Source: Deltaproteobacteria bacterium | Lineage (GTDB): Bacteria; Myxococcota_A; Polyangia; DRWM01; JAAZOP01 | NCBI GenBank assembly: GCA_016930215.1 | Contig: JAFGHH010000084.1 | Location: 1-32,277 of the forward strand | Direction: 5' to 3' | Length of the DNA: 32,277 nucleotides | Shown: positions 21,948-29,464 of the stretch, piece by piece | How positions within the stretch are numbered: position 1 is the first letter of the stretch | Layout: the number at the start of each line of letters is the position of its first letter | Notes under the pieces: model-generated | What the model saw: the letters and a program-made list of their open reading frames with translations, nothing else | Told to the model about the DNA's origin: nothing | Databases searched by the model: none | Program-made: the position numbers and the translations under genes

Positions 21948-23606
21948 ATGAGTGCGGACCTCGTTGCGATCCTCCTGGATGCGGTCGGTGTGCCCGTGTT
22001 CGTGCTCGACCGCGAAGGCCGCGTCGTGCGCTTCAACGAGGCGTGCCGGGAGCTGTCGGGATACACGCTGGAGGAGCTGCGGGGCACGTCGCTGGCGGAA
22101 CGGCTGCTCCCCGAGGACGAGGCGAACGGGCTGCGGATCGCGTGCGAGCAGGTGTTCGCGGGTCGTTCTCCGTTGCATCACGAGCACAGCTGGAAGCGGC
22201 GGGACGGCGGCCGGCGGCGGCTGGCCTGGCGCCTGCACGCCCTGACCGACCAGGCCGGGGCCGTGGCCTGCGTCGTGGCCGCCGGGCACGACGTGACCGA
22301 GGAGCGCCGGCGCGCGGAGTCCCACGGTGCGCTGGTCGCCTCCGAGGAGCTGTTCCGGACGGTGATCGAGAACGTCCCGTCGGGGGTGCTCGTCGCCGAC
22401 GTCCAGGGGAGGGTCGTGCTGGCCAACGGCCCGGCGCAGGAGTGGCTCGCACTGCCGGTCGAGGCGATCGGCACGCGGCTGGAGCAGTGGGTGCCGCAGG
22501 GGGGCGAGCTGTTGTCCGCTCCGCGGCGTCCCGGCCGGCGGCAGCTGGAGCTGCAGATTGCCGACGGCACGCGGCGCTGGATCGGCTTCGACACCGTCTC
22601 CTGCCCGGTGGCGGGCGGAGAGGGGTGGCTGGTCGTGTTCCGCGACCTGGGCGAGATCCGCCGTGCCGACCGGCGGCGGCGCCGGGCCGAGCGGCTGACG
22701 CAGGCGCGGGCGCTCGCCGCCGGGCTGGGTCAGGAGCTGCAGCCGGCGATCGGCTCGGTGCTCGCCGGCGCGCAGTTCCTCGAACAGGAAGCCGCGCTGC
22801 CGGCCGGCTCGAAGCTCGTCCTCTCGACCCTCTCCCAGTCCGCGCGGAAACTGTCCCGCGCCGCCCAGGAGTACATCGAAGGCGTCCGCTCGACGGTGCC
22901 CGCACCGCGCCTGCTGCCGCTGGGCAAGGTGATGGCCGAGGCGATGGACCCGTTCGTCGGGCTGGCGGCGAGTCGGGCGGTCAAGCTGGAAATCGTACCG
23001 TCCGACGGCGACCTGCTGCTGGCCGTGGACCCCGCGCACTTCCGGCGCGCCGTGGGCGCCGTGGTGTCCCAGGCGATCGAGGCGGCGGGGCGCGAGGGGC
23101 GCGTGCACGTGGAGTGGAAAGAGCCGCCGTTCGAGATGGTCCGGCGGCGCGTCCCGGGTTTCCAGGGCCGACTGGCCTCGATCCGCGTCGCCGACGGCGG
23201 ACCGACCGTCGCCGAGGACGACCTGCGGCGCGTCTTCCGCCCGTTCGGCAACGTGCGGGCCGGCGGGGGAGGCTTCGGTCTCGCCGCCGCCTACGAGATC
23301 GTCGAAGCCCACGGCGGCTTGCTGACCGTCGTCTCCCGCCCGGGCGAGGACACCACCTTCGAGATCCTCCTGCCGTCCGGCGAGCGGCCGGCGTGCTGGG
23401 AGCACGAACAGCGCCCGGAGGGGCTGTGCGGCGTCTGCGCGCTGCGCACCGACGGTCCCGGCTACTGCTGCTGGTCCGTCACCGGCCACAAGGAGCGCGC
23501 CGAGACCGGGCAGTGGCCCGAGCGGTGCCGGGACTGCCCGGTGTTCCGTCGCTGGAGCCTTGCCGCCTGGCAGCCCGGTTTCACGTCGATGCCCCCGGCC
23601 GGGTGA
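21948..23606 (+). CDS. PAS-PAS histidine-kinase-like protein lacking the phospho-His, with Cys-rich CW tail
   Basis: 552 residues, no membrane segment. Two PAS domains (about 5-120 and 130-235) carry typical S-box strings (AVGVPVFVLDREGRVVRFNEACRELSGY; ENVPSGVLVADVQGRVVLANGPAQEWL). The dimerisation helix has ALAAGLGQELQPAIGSVL (256-272), where kinases have GLAHEI: the His is Gln262. In the ATPase-like part the N-box residue is Gln375 (VVSQAIEA), while VADGGPT (414-420) and GGGGFGLAAAYEIVEAHGG (439-457) keep the shape. It is therefore probably a pseudokinase. Residues 483-532 hold CWE...CGVC, then CCW, then CRDCPVF, like the two-CW cysteine modules on delta-proteobacterial sensors, which may bind metal or sense redox. 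No response regulator lies nearby. It may signal by binding partners. Confidence 0.85.
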   Translation: MSADLVAILLDAVGVPVFVLDREGRVVRFNEACRELSGYTLEELRGTSLAERLLPEDEANGLRIACEQVFAGRSPLHHEHSWKRRDGGRRRLAWRLHALTDQAGAVACVVAAGHDVTEERRRAESHGALVASEELFRTVIENVPSGVLVADVQGRVVLANGPAQEWLALPVEAIGTRLEQWVPQGGELLSAPRRPGRRQLELQIADGTRRWIGFDTVSCPVAGGEGWLVVFRDLGEIRRADRRRRRAERLTQARALAAGLGQELQPAIGSVLAGAQFLEQEAALPAGSKLVLSTLSQSARKLSRAAQEYIEGVRSTVPAPRLLPLGKVMAEAMDPFVGLAASRAVKLEIVPSDGDLLLAVDPAHFRRAVGAVVSQAIEAAGREGRVHVEWKEPPFEMVRRRVPGFQGRLASIRVADGGPTVAEDDLRRVFRPFGNVRAGGGGFGLAAAYEIVEAHGGLLTVVSRPGEDTTFEILLPSGERPACWEHEQRPEGLCGVCALRTDGPGYCCWSVTGHKERAETGQWPERCRDCPVFRRWSLAAWQPGFTSMPPAG

Positions 23607-23689
23607 GCGCCGCATCAAGGAAACGTTGTATTTACGGAATGTTCCGGCCCACCGCTCGGACGCCGCCGTCGGACTGCAAGGTCTCCGGG

Positions 23690-23706
23690 CTTGGAGGGAA
23701 CCTCCA
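23690..23706. other. small palindrome and AT-rich patch upstream of the CC-x3-C lipoprotein
   Basis: In the 165-base gap between the kinase-like gene and the next lipoprotein, GGAGG-GAA-CCTCC forms a perfect hairpin. About 60 bases earlier (23617-23640) an AT-rich patch containing GTTGTATTTACGGAATG stands out from the GC-rich background and may hold the promoter. I could not assign -35 and -10 elements. Confidence 0.35.
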
Positions 23707-23771
23707 CTACGAGTGGTTGCCGTCGGGGAACGCCTCGGGTGCGCCCCGGCCGCAGCTCGAAGGAGGGCAGC

Positions 23772-25136
23772 ATGCGACGATGGACGTTGTGGTTCTGCGT
23801 GGCCGGTGTCGCGGTCTGGACGGCCTGCGGGTCGAACGGCTCGAGCACCGACGTGTCGGGCGACGGCGAGCCGCCGGACGGCACCGTGGACGCACCGGAC
23901 GTTCCGGTGGACGCGCGCGAGGATGCGGCGGTCCTGCCGGACGGGTGGATCCCGCCCGACGGCTGCCTCGACGTCGGGCAGCCGTGCACCGACCCCACCG
24001 AGTGCTGCGGCGGCGTGTGCTACCGCGGGTACTGCTCGACGGTCACCGGGACCTGCGAGGGGCCGGGCGAGGAGTGCCTCGCCCCGTCGGACTGCTGCTC
24101 GGGACGCTGCGAGACCGAGGCCGACGGCGTGCGCCGCTGCCAGTCCACGACCTGCGTGCCGGCCGGCGGCGTGTGCGAGGCGGCGTTCGAGTGCTGCTCG
24201 CTGTACTGCGTGGACGGCACCTGCACCGAGGGCGGCGCCTGCGCGCAGATCGGCGAATCGTGCGCCGACGGCTTCGACTGCTGCAGCAACATCTGCACCG
24301 CCGACGCCTGCCAGGCGACCACCGGGATGTGCCTGCCGCTCGGCGAGGCCTGCGGCCTGGGAACCTGCTGCTCGCGGCAGTGCGCCACGCTCCCCGACGG
24401 CGGCACGATGTGCGTCGGCGACTACGCCTGCCGGCCGCCGGGCGAGGTCTGCCTGTCGGACGACATGTGCTGCACGATGTCGTGCGACCTGGGCGTCTGC
24501 ATGGAGTTCACGAACTGCGCCGTGGTCGGCATCCCGTGCACCGGCTACCGCGAGTGCTGCTCGGGCGCCTGCGTGGAGTCCGGCGTCGGCACGCCGACCT
24601 GCCAGTACCTCAGCGGCTGCCGGCCGGTGAACGAGATCTGCTTCACCGCCGAGGACTGCTGCAGCGGCGTCTGCGAGCCGAGCACGGACGACCCGGAGGT
24701 CTCGCGCTGCCACCACCCGGCCGGCTGCCTGGGCGACGGCGAAGTCTGCGGCACCGGCTCCGCCTGGAACTGCTGCAGCGGCCACGAGACCTGCCGGCCC
24801 ACGCTGGCCGGCGTGTCGCGCTGCTTCGCGCTGCCCGAGGGCGAGTGCATCGCCGACCTGCAGCCGTGCACCTTCAACGACGAGTGCTGCTGCGGGCTGT
24901 GCGCCGAGGACACCGCCGGCGACCGCGTCTGCTGCCCCGGCGGCATCACCTGCGTCCCGGTCGATGGGCCCTGCACCGCCGATATCGATTGCTGCGAGGG
25001 GGCGTGCATCGATGGGTCCTGCACCGACGAGGAGCGGCCGTGCGTGGTGTTCGCCGGCCCCTGCGAGACCAACGAGGACTGCTGCTCGGACTACTGCGAC
25101 CCCGAAACCCACGTCTGCACGATGCCGCTGACGTAG
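23772..25136 (+). CDS. lipoprotein with twelve CC-x3-C cysteine modules
   Basis: 454 residues from ATG, with AAGGAGGG four bases upstream. The signal ends in AVWTAC (Cys19), followed by a Ser/Asp/Pro-rich linker (20-63). From residue 64 on, about 390 residues are repeats of 25-40 residues of the form C-x5-6-C-x5-CC-x3-C, for example CLAPSDCCSGRC, CADGFDCCSNIC and CFTAEDCCSGVC. I count twelve CC modules. The spacing resembles knottin-like or Dickkopf-like cysteine patterns. No catalytic motif is seen. It is presumably a rigid disulfide-bonded surface rod or inhibitor-like protein; its partner is unknown. It has no clear operon partner: the next gene starts about 80 bases later with its own possible -10. 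Confidence 0.85.
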   Translation: MRRWTLWFCVAGVAVWTACGSNGSSTDVSGDGEPPDGTVDAPDVPVDAREDAAVLPDGWIPPDGCLDVGQPCTDPTECCGGVCYRGYCSTVTGTCEGPGEECLAPSDCCSGRCETEADGVRRCQSTTCVPAGGVCEAAFECCSLYCVDGTCTEGGACAQIGESCADGFDCCSNICTADACQATTGMCLPLGEACGLGTCCSRQCATLPDGGTMCVGDYACRPPGEVCLSDDMCCTMSCDLGVCMEFTNCAVVGIPCTGYRECCSGACVESGVGTPTCQYLSGCRPVNEICFTAEDCCSGVCEPSTDDPEVSRCHHPAGCLGDGEVCGTGSAWNCCSGHETCRPTLAGVSRCFALPEGECIADLQPCTFNDECCCGLCAEDTAGDRVCCPGGITCVPVDGPCTADIDCCEGACIDGSCTDEERPCVVFAGPCETNEDCCSDYCDPETHVCTMPLT

Positions 25137-25177
25137 CCCGGGCGACTCCGCGGAAGCTCCCCATCCCCACCGTCTCC

Positions 25178-25186
25178 TGCTAGGGT
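25178..25186 (+). promoter_or_regulatory. possible extended -10 element
   Basis: TGC-TAGGGT (25178-25186) lies 30 bases upstream of the GTG at 25217. There is no clear -35. It could start the message for the outer-membrane-like protein and the sigma factor operon. Confidence 0.35.
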
Positions 25187-25216
25187 CGCCTTGCGGGTCC
25201 CGCGGCCGCGGATGTC

Positions 25217-26380
25217 GTGCGACGGCCGGTCGGCCGGCCCGCCGCGAGGCTCGGACACGTGCAACCCGGAGCGACCCACCCGCGACGCCCGCGGCTCCCG
25301 CCGTGCCCGGGGTTTCGCGCCGCCCGGGCGGTCACGCTTCTGCTGATCCGTGCGGCGACGTCCGCAGCGCAGCCGGAACCACCCGCCGCGGCCCCCGGCG
25401 ACGGGTCTCCCGAGACACGCGCCGCCGCGCCGACGCTGCGCATCGGACGCTGCGACGAGCTGCCGTCCGCGGAGCTGGCCGAGGCGCTCGCCGCCCGGCT
25501 GGGTCGCGCGGTCGCCGTCGACGGGTCGGAGGCCGCCGGCGGCGACGCCTGGGCCGTCGAGCTGCGCGCCGGGGAGCGCGGCGCGACGCTGCGGCTCCGG
25601 GCGCCGGACGGCGCGATCTGGGTCCGGCCCGTCGACCTGCCCCCGGACGCGCCCGGAACCGATCGCGTCCGCACGGTGGCGCTCGCCGTCGAGTACCTCC
25701 TGGCGCTGGCCGAGTCGCCCTTCGTGCCGGCGGGCGCCGTTCCGCCGGAACCGCCGACGGTCCCGCCGCCGTCCGCGGCCCCCGCGCCGACCGGGCCGTC
25801 CGCTGTCGAGCCGCCGGCGGTCGTCCTGGCGCCCATGCCCGACTCGTCGTCCCGCGTCGGACCGGAGCGGCCCGGAGGGCGGCTCGACGGGACGCTGTTG
25901 CTGGGCGGGTCCTCCGACCTGTCGTACGTCACCCGGGGGCGGAGCGGCGCGCTGGTGCTGGGAGTGCGGGTCGAGCTGGAGTGGCCCGGCGGACTGTGGC
26001 TGCTGCTCGAGGCCGCGTGGCACTTCGCCGAGGCGGACTACGTCGAGCCGTTGGCGTTGCACCAGGTTCCCGTGCGCTTCGGTGTCGGCGGGGCCGTGCA
26101 GGCCGGCCGGGCGACGTTCCGGCTGGCACTCCAGGGGGTGTTCGAGGCCTGGTGGTCGACCGGGGGAACTCCCCGATCGGACTGGCGATCGGGAGGCGGC
26201 CCGCTGTTGTCCGGCGGCTACCGGCTGCTCCCCTGGCTCGCCGTCGGCGCCGAGCTGGGCGTGGAGCTGGTTCCGCACGGGGTCGAGCTGCTGTACGGGG
26301 AGACGCCGGTCTTCTCGCTGGGACCGTGGCGTTGGCGTGGGCTGGTGTGGGTCTCCTTCGGCGCCGACCTCGGGCTGTAA
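25217..26380 (+). CDS. predicted outer-membrane beta-barrel-like protein
   Basis: Up to 387 residues from GTG. The start is uncertain: the first 35 residues are Arg/Pro-rich, and the signal-like stretch RAARAVTLLLIRAATSAAQ lies at 34-52, so GTG at 25259 is also possible. Residues 73-170 form a small domain (TLRIGRCDELPSAELAEALAARLG, AWAVELRAGERGATLRLRAPDG), followed by a Pro/Ala linker (171-205). From about 222 the alternating pattern GRLDGTLLLGGSSDLSY, GALVLGVRVELEWPGGLWLLLEAAWHF, GYRLLPWLAVGAELGVELVPHG and WRGLVWVSFGADLGL indicates amphipathic strands ending in a C-terminal aromatic/Leu, as in outer-membrane barrels. It precedes the ECF sigma gene by 51 bases and may belong to the same signalling unit. 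Confidence 0.65.
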   Translation: MRRPVGRPAARLGHVQPGATHPRRPRLPPCPGFRAARAVTLLLIRAATSAAQPEPPAAAPGDGSPETRAAAPTLRIGRCDELPSAELAEALAARLGRAVAVDGSEAAGGDAWAVELRAGERGATLRLRAPDGAIWVRPVDLPPDAPGTDRVRTVALAVEYLLALAESPFVPAGAVPPEPPTVPPPSAAPAPTGPSAVEPPAVVLAPMPDSSSRVGPERPGGRLDGTLLLGGSSDLSYVTRGRSGALVLGVRVELEWPGGLWLLLEAAWHFAEADYVEPLALHQVPVRFGVGGAVQAGRATFRLALQGVFEAWWSTGGTPRSDWRSGGGPLLSGGYRLLPWLAVGAELGVELVPHGVELLYGETPVFSLGPWRWRGLVWVSFGADLGL

Positions 26381-26431
26381 GGATTTCCGGGCCGTCGGGG
26401 AAAGGCCCGTGGAGGGGCGAGTGAAGGCGGA

Positions 26432-27004
26432 GTGAGCGGGAACTCGAATCGCCCTGGCGAACCGCGCTCCGAAGACGCCGCGGGGGCCGCGCCGCTGGCG
26501 GAGCATGCGGCGGGGCTCTACCGCTACGTCCGCTTCCTGGTGGGCGACTCGCCCTACGTGGAGGACATCGTGCAGGAGACGATGGTTCGTGCGCTCGGCT
26601 CGATCGATCGGTACGACCCGCAACGGCCGCTGCGCGCGTGGCTCAACGGGATCGCGCTCCACGTGACCCACAAGTACTGGCGGCGGGTCCGCCGCGCCCG
26701 CAACGCGGAGCGCGCCGAGCAGGCTCCGGGCCCGGCGGCGGGGACGGCGCGCGACCCGGAGCAGGAGCTGCTGCTGCGCGAGCGGGCCGACCTCCTGTAC
26801 CGCGCGCTCGACGCCCTGCCCGACACGCTGCGCGAAGCGCTCGTGCTGCACGCCGGCGAGCAGCTTCCGGCCGAGGAAGTCGCGCAGCGGCTGGGGACGA
26901 CCACCACCAACATCTACACCCGCGTCTCGCGGGCGCGCGCCCAGGTCCGCGCGTTCCTCGAGGCCGAGCGCCGCCGCCGGGGCGGCGGGGAGGGTCCACC
27001 ATGA
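26432..27004 (+). CDS. ECF-type RNA polymerase sigma factor
   Basis: 190 residues from GTG with a purine-rich AAGGCGGA just upstream. Region 2 is at about 26-90: YRYVRFLVGDSPYVEDIVQETMVRALGSI, then RAWLNGIALHVTHKYWRR. Region 4 is at about 121-178: RALDALPDTLREALVLHAGEQLPAEEVAQRLGTTTTNIYTRVSRARAQVRAFL, a helix-turn-helix that reads the -35. The segment between is short, as in ECF (sigma-E type) factors with only regions 2 and 4. It redirects RNA polymerase to a small regulon in response to an envelope cue. The stop overlaps the next gene's ATG (ATGA), so it is translationally coupled to a FecR-like membrane protein, probably its anti-sigma partner. No target promoter could be recognised in the window. 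Confidence 0.93.
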   Translation: MSGNSNRPGEPRSEDAAGAAPLAEHAAGLYRYVRFLVGDSPYVEDIVQETMVRALGSIDRYDPQRPLRAWLNGIALHVTHKYWRRVRRARNAERAEQAPGPAAGTARDPEQELLLRERADLLYRALDALPDTLREALVLHAGEQLPAEEVAQRLGTTTTNIYTRVSRARAQVRAFLEAERRRRGGGEGPP

Positions 27005-28206
27005 CGGCCGAACAGGGCCCGCCGGGAATCGAGCCGCGGGACGAGGTCGATGAGCTGTTCGACGCAGCGCGCAGCCTCGCCGCGCGGTCCGCGGGCGACG
27101 AGCGGGTCGATTGGCCGACCGTGCGCCGATACGTGCGCCGCCGGAGGGCCGCGCGCACCGCGGCCTGGGCCGTGTCGACCGCCGTGGTCGCCGGCGCCGC
27201 CGTCTGGCTCGTGCAGGCGGGAAGGGGCGGCGCAACGCCGGGGGAAAGCACGACCGCCGCGTCGCCGCCGGTGCTCGCGTCGCCGTCGCCGGACGCGCCC
27301 GAGTACCGGCTGCTGCTGCCGGAACCGCGGGTCCGCGTGGTCGCGGACCGGCATGCCGAGCTGGGGGCGCTGGCGGCGGCCGAGGTCGAGCTGCGGTCCG
27401 GGACGCTGCGCGTCGCCGTGGATGCCTCCGCCGGCCCGGTGCCGTTCGTCGTGCGGACCCCCGTCGCGCGCGTCGCGGTGCTCGGCACCCGCTTCGGCGT
27501 CCGGCACGATGCGTCCGGCACGTCGGTCGCGGTGCTGCAGGGTCGGGTCCGCGTCGCGGGCCCGTCGGGCGAGCGGGTCCTGGAAGCCGGCAGCGAGGGC
27601 TCCGCCGGGGGCGGCTCGCGGCCGCTCGGGGAAGCCTGGCGCGCCGACCTGGTCCGGACGCTGGGCCCGACGGACACGGTCGGTCCCGACGAGGGTCGCC
27701 TGGCGGCGGCGGTTCCGGCTCTCCCCCCACCGGGGCCGCCGCCGCCACCCCTGCCGTCGTCGCCCGCGACGGTGGTGCCGCCGACGCCCGCCGAGCCTTC
27801 CGTCGGGCCGGAGCCGGAGCCGTCGGGCGAGGAGCTCTACCGGCAGGCCGAGACGGCGATGGCGGTCGGTCGGCTGGAGGAGGCGGTGGCCCTGCTGGAG
27901 CGCGTCGCCGAGCAGGAACGGGGCCGGACGCTCGGAGGCACCGCGCTGATCGACCTCGCGGCGCGCTATCGTCGGCTCGGCCAGACCACCGACGCGGCCG
28001 ACGCGTGCCGCCGGTATCTGCAAGAGCATCCGGCCGGGACGTTCCGCGGCGAGGCGCGCGTCACGCTGTGTCGGCTCGAACGGCAGTCCGGCGGCGCGGC
28101 GGCGGCTCGCGCGTGCTACGCTGCCTACCTGGAGGAACTGCCGGACGGTCCCTACGCCGATGAGGCGCGGGCCGGCGCGGAAGAGAGGGTGAACGACGCG
28201 CCATGA
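27001..28206 (+). CDS. FecR-like membrane regulator with C-terminal TPR domain
   Basis: 401 residues. An N-terminal cytoplasmic part (1-50, DEVDELFDAARSLAARS and a basic RRYVRRRRAAR) leads to one membrane helix (53-71). Residues about 108-205 form a FecR-type beta domain with the core VRTPVARVAVLGTRFGVRHD and VAVLQGRVRVAG. A long Pro-rich linker (235-285) joins TPR helices (288-395: GEELYRQAETAMAVGRLEEAVALLERV, ALIDLAARYRRLGQTTDAADACRRYL). FecR proteins act as regulators of their ECF sigma factor, and the N-terminus is the likely sigma-binding part. It overlaps the sigma gene and the following lipoprotein gene by four bases each. Its periplasmic domains may sense or assemble the downstream lipoprotein; that part is inference. 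Confidence 0.88.
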   Translation: MTAEQGPPGIEPRDEVDELFDAARSLAARSAGDERVDWPTVRRYVRRRRAARTAAWAVSTAVVAGAAVWLVQAGRGGATPGESTTAASPPVLASPSPDAPEYRLLLPEPRVRVVADRHAELGALAAAEVELRSGTLRVAVDASAGPVPFVVRTPVARVAVLGTRFGVRHDASGTSVAVLQGRVRVAGPSGERVLEAGSEGSAGGGSRPLGEAWRADLVRTLGPTDTVGPDEGRLAAAVPALPPPGPPPPPLPSSPATVVPPTPAEPSVGPEPEPSGEELYRQAETAMAVGRLEEAVALLERVAEQERGRTLGGTALIDLAARYRRLGQTTDAADACRRYLQEHPAGTFRGEARVTLCRLERQSGGAAAARACYAAYLEELPDGPYADEARAGAEERVNDAP

Positions 28207-29300
28207 GTCGGCACTCCCGTGCCCGCTCCCTCCCCGTCGCGACGACGCTGCTCGTCGCCTGCGGCGCCGTGTCCGGCTGCTGGGTCGAGGAGATCCAGAT
28301 CGAGCCCGACGGCTGGATCCCCGACCGCGACGGTGACGCCGACGGCAGGGACGGCCCGCCGGTCGAGTCGTGCAACGGTCTCGACGACGACGGGGACGGA
28401 GCCACCGACGAGGAGTTCGAGTGCGTTGCGGGAGCGGAGCGGCCGTGCGCCGAGGCGACGTGTGCCGGCGTCCAGGTCTGCGACCCGGTCGGCTGCACCT
28501 GGCGGCCGTGCGACTTCGGTCCGCCTCCACCCCACGACTCCTGCACCGGGGCGCTCGAGCTGGCCGCGTCGGGCGAATACGCGGGCACGACCTGCGGCGC
28601 GACGGACGACCACATGCCGCCCGCGGGCTGCGCGGGCGGCGGCGGCCGGGACGTCTGGTACCGGTTCGTGCTGACGGAGCGCGAGACGGTGTACGCCGAC
28701 ACGGCCGACGGAAACACGTGGGACAGCGTCCTGCAGCTGCGCTGGGGCGAGTGCGGCGGCGGATTGCCGCCCGTGGTCTGCGCCGACGACCAGTGCCCGC
28801 TCGTCTCCGGCGGCCGACGCTCGCAGCTCCTCGAGGCGCTCGATCCCGGCACCTACTACCTGGTCGTGGACGGGAGCGCGGCCGACGAGGCCGGGCCGTT
28901 CACCCTGCGGTTCCAGCACGCCGCCTGCGGCAGCCCGACGGCACTGTCCGGGAACGGCAACTTCGACGGCACGACGACCGGCCGGGAGGATCGGTGGGCC
29001 GGGAGCTGCGGCGGGGAGGCCTCGCCGGACGTGTTCTACGCCTTCGGCCTGTGCGAGCCGCGCACCGTGACGGCCAGCACCTGCACTCCGATGCCGGGCT
29101 TCGATTCGGTGCTGGCATTCCTCGGCAGCGGCTGCAGCGTCGCCGACGAGCTGGCGTGCAACGACGACGATCCCGAATGCGGCCACGGGAGCGGCCGGTC
29201 CACCGTCACCGCGACGCTGCCCGCGGGGCTGAACTTCCTCGTCGTCGACGGACGCCGCTCGGCCGGCGGCGCCTACCGGTTGATCGTCAGCGGCCTGTGA
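28203..29300 (+). CDS. lipoprotein with one MopE-type loop and two PPC-like domains
   Basis: 365 residues; the ATG overlaps the FecR-like gene by four bases. The signal (LPVATTLLVACGAVSGC) gives lipidated Cys26, then an acidic linker. A single CNGLDDDGDGATDEEFEC loop (about 57-74) matches the MopE-type metal-binding repeat. The next 240 residues hold two beta domains of about 115 residues, each with DVWYRFVLTE/DVFYAFGLCE, then DSVLQLRW/DSVLAFLGSGC, then GTYYLVVDG/LNFLVVDG. This is the bacterial pre-peptidase C-terminal (PPC) pattern, found on secreted enzymes and surface proteins and often binding calcium or carbohydrate. No catalytic domain is present. It is the likely output or sensor partner of the ECF/FecR pair. 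Confidence 0.88.
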   Translation: MSRHSRARSLPVATTLLVACGAVSGCWVEEIQIEPDGWIPDRDGDADGRDGPPVESCNGLDDDGDGATDEEFECVAGAERPCAEATCAGVQVCDPVGCTWRPCDFGPPPPHDSCTGALELAASGEYAGTTCGATDDHMPPAGCAGGGGRDVWYRFVLTERETVYADTADGNTWDSVLQLRWGECGGGLPPVVCADDQCPLVSGGRRSQLLEALDPGTYYLVVDGSAADEAGPFTLRFQHAACGSPTALSGNGNFDGTTTGREDRWAGSCGGEASPDVFYAFGLCEPRTVTASTCTPMPGFDSVLAFLGSGCSVADELACNDDDPECGHGSGRSTVTATLPAGLNFLVVDGRRSAGGAYRLIVSGL

Positions 29301-29464
29301 GCCCGACGCCCCGAGCGCCCCGGCGCAAGGTTTCGACGCAGACGGGGAATAGTGCCGGGAACCGCGGACTGCGGTGGGTGGACGACGCCCGCCGCCCAGC
29401 CGGCGGGGCGCCGACCCGGACCGACGGGCACTCGGCGCGCTCCGCCGCCGTAGGAGGTAGGTCG

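Noticed and set aside
23607-23771. Cyclic-di-GMP (GEMM) riboswitch upstream of the Cys-rich lipoprotein
   Set aside because: The conserved GEMM strings (such as GGCAAACC and CGCAAAGC) are not visible; only a short palindrome and an AT-rich patch are present.
20598-25112. A minus-strand open frame of about 1,500 codons extending upstream of the phospholipase D gene
   Set aside because: Only the last 414 codons have lipoprotein and HKD features. The rest is antisense to the kinase-like and CC-x3-C genes; the lipobox and promoter fix the true start.
25212-25345. Short plus-strand open frame starting at the ATG at 25212
   Set aside because: It stops after about 44 codons inside the signal region of the larger gene and has no family features or ribosome site.
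29301-29464. Riboswitch or small RNA in the gap before the CDDG-repeat lipoprotein
   Set aside because: GC-rich with several possible stems but no recognisable RNA consensus; not enough to claim a feature.
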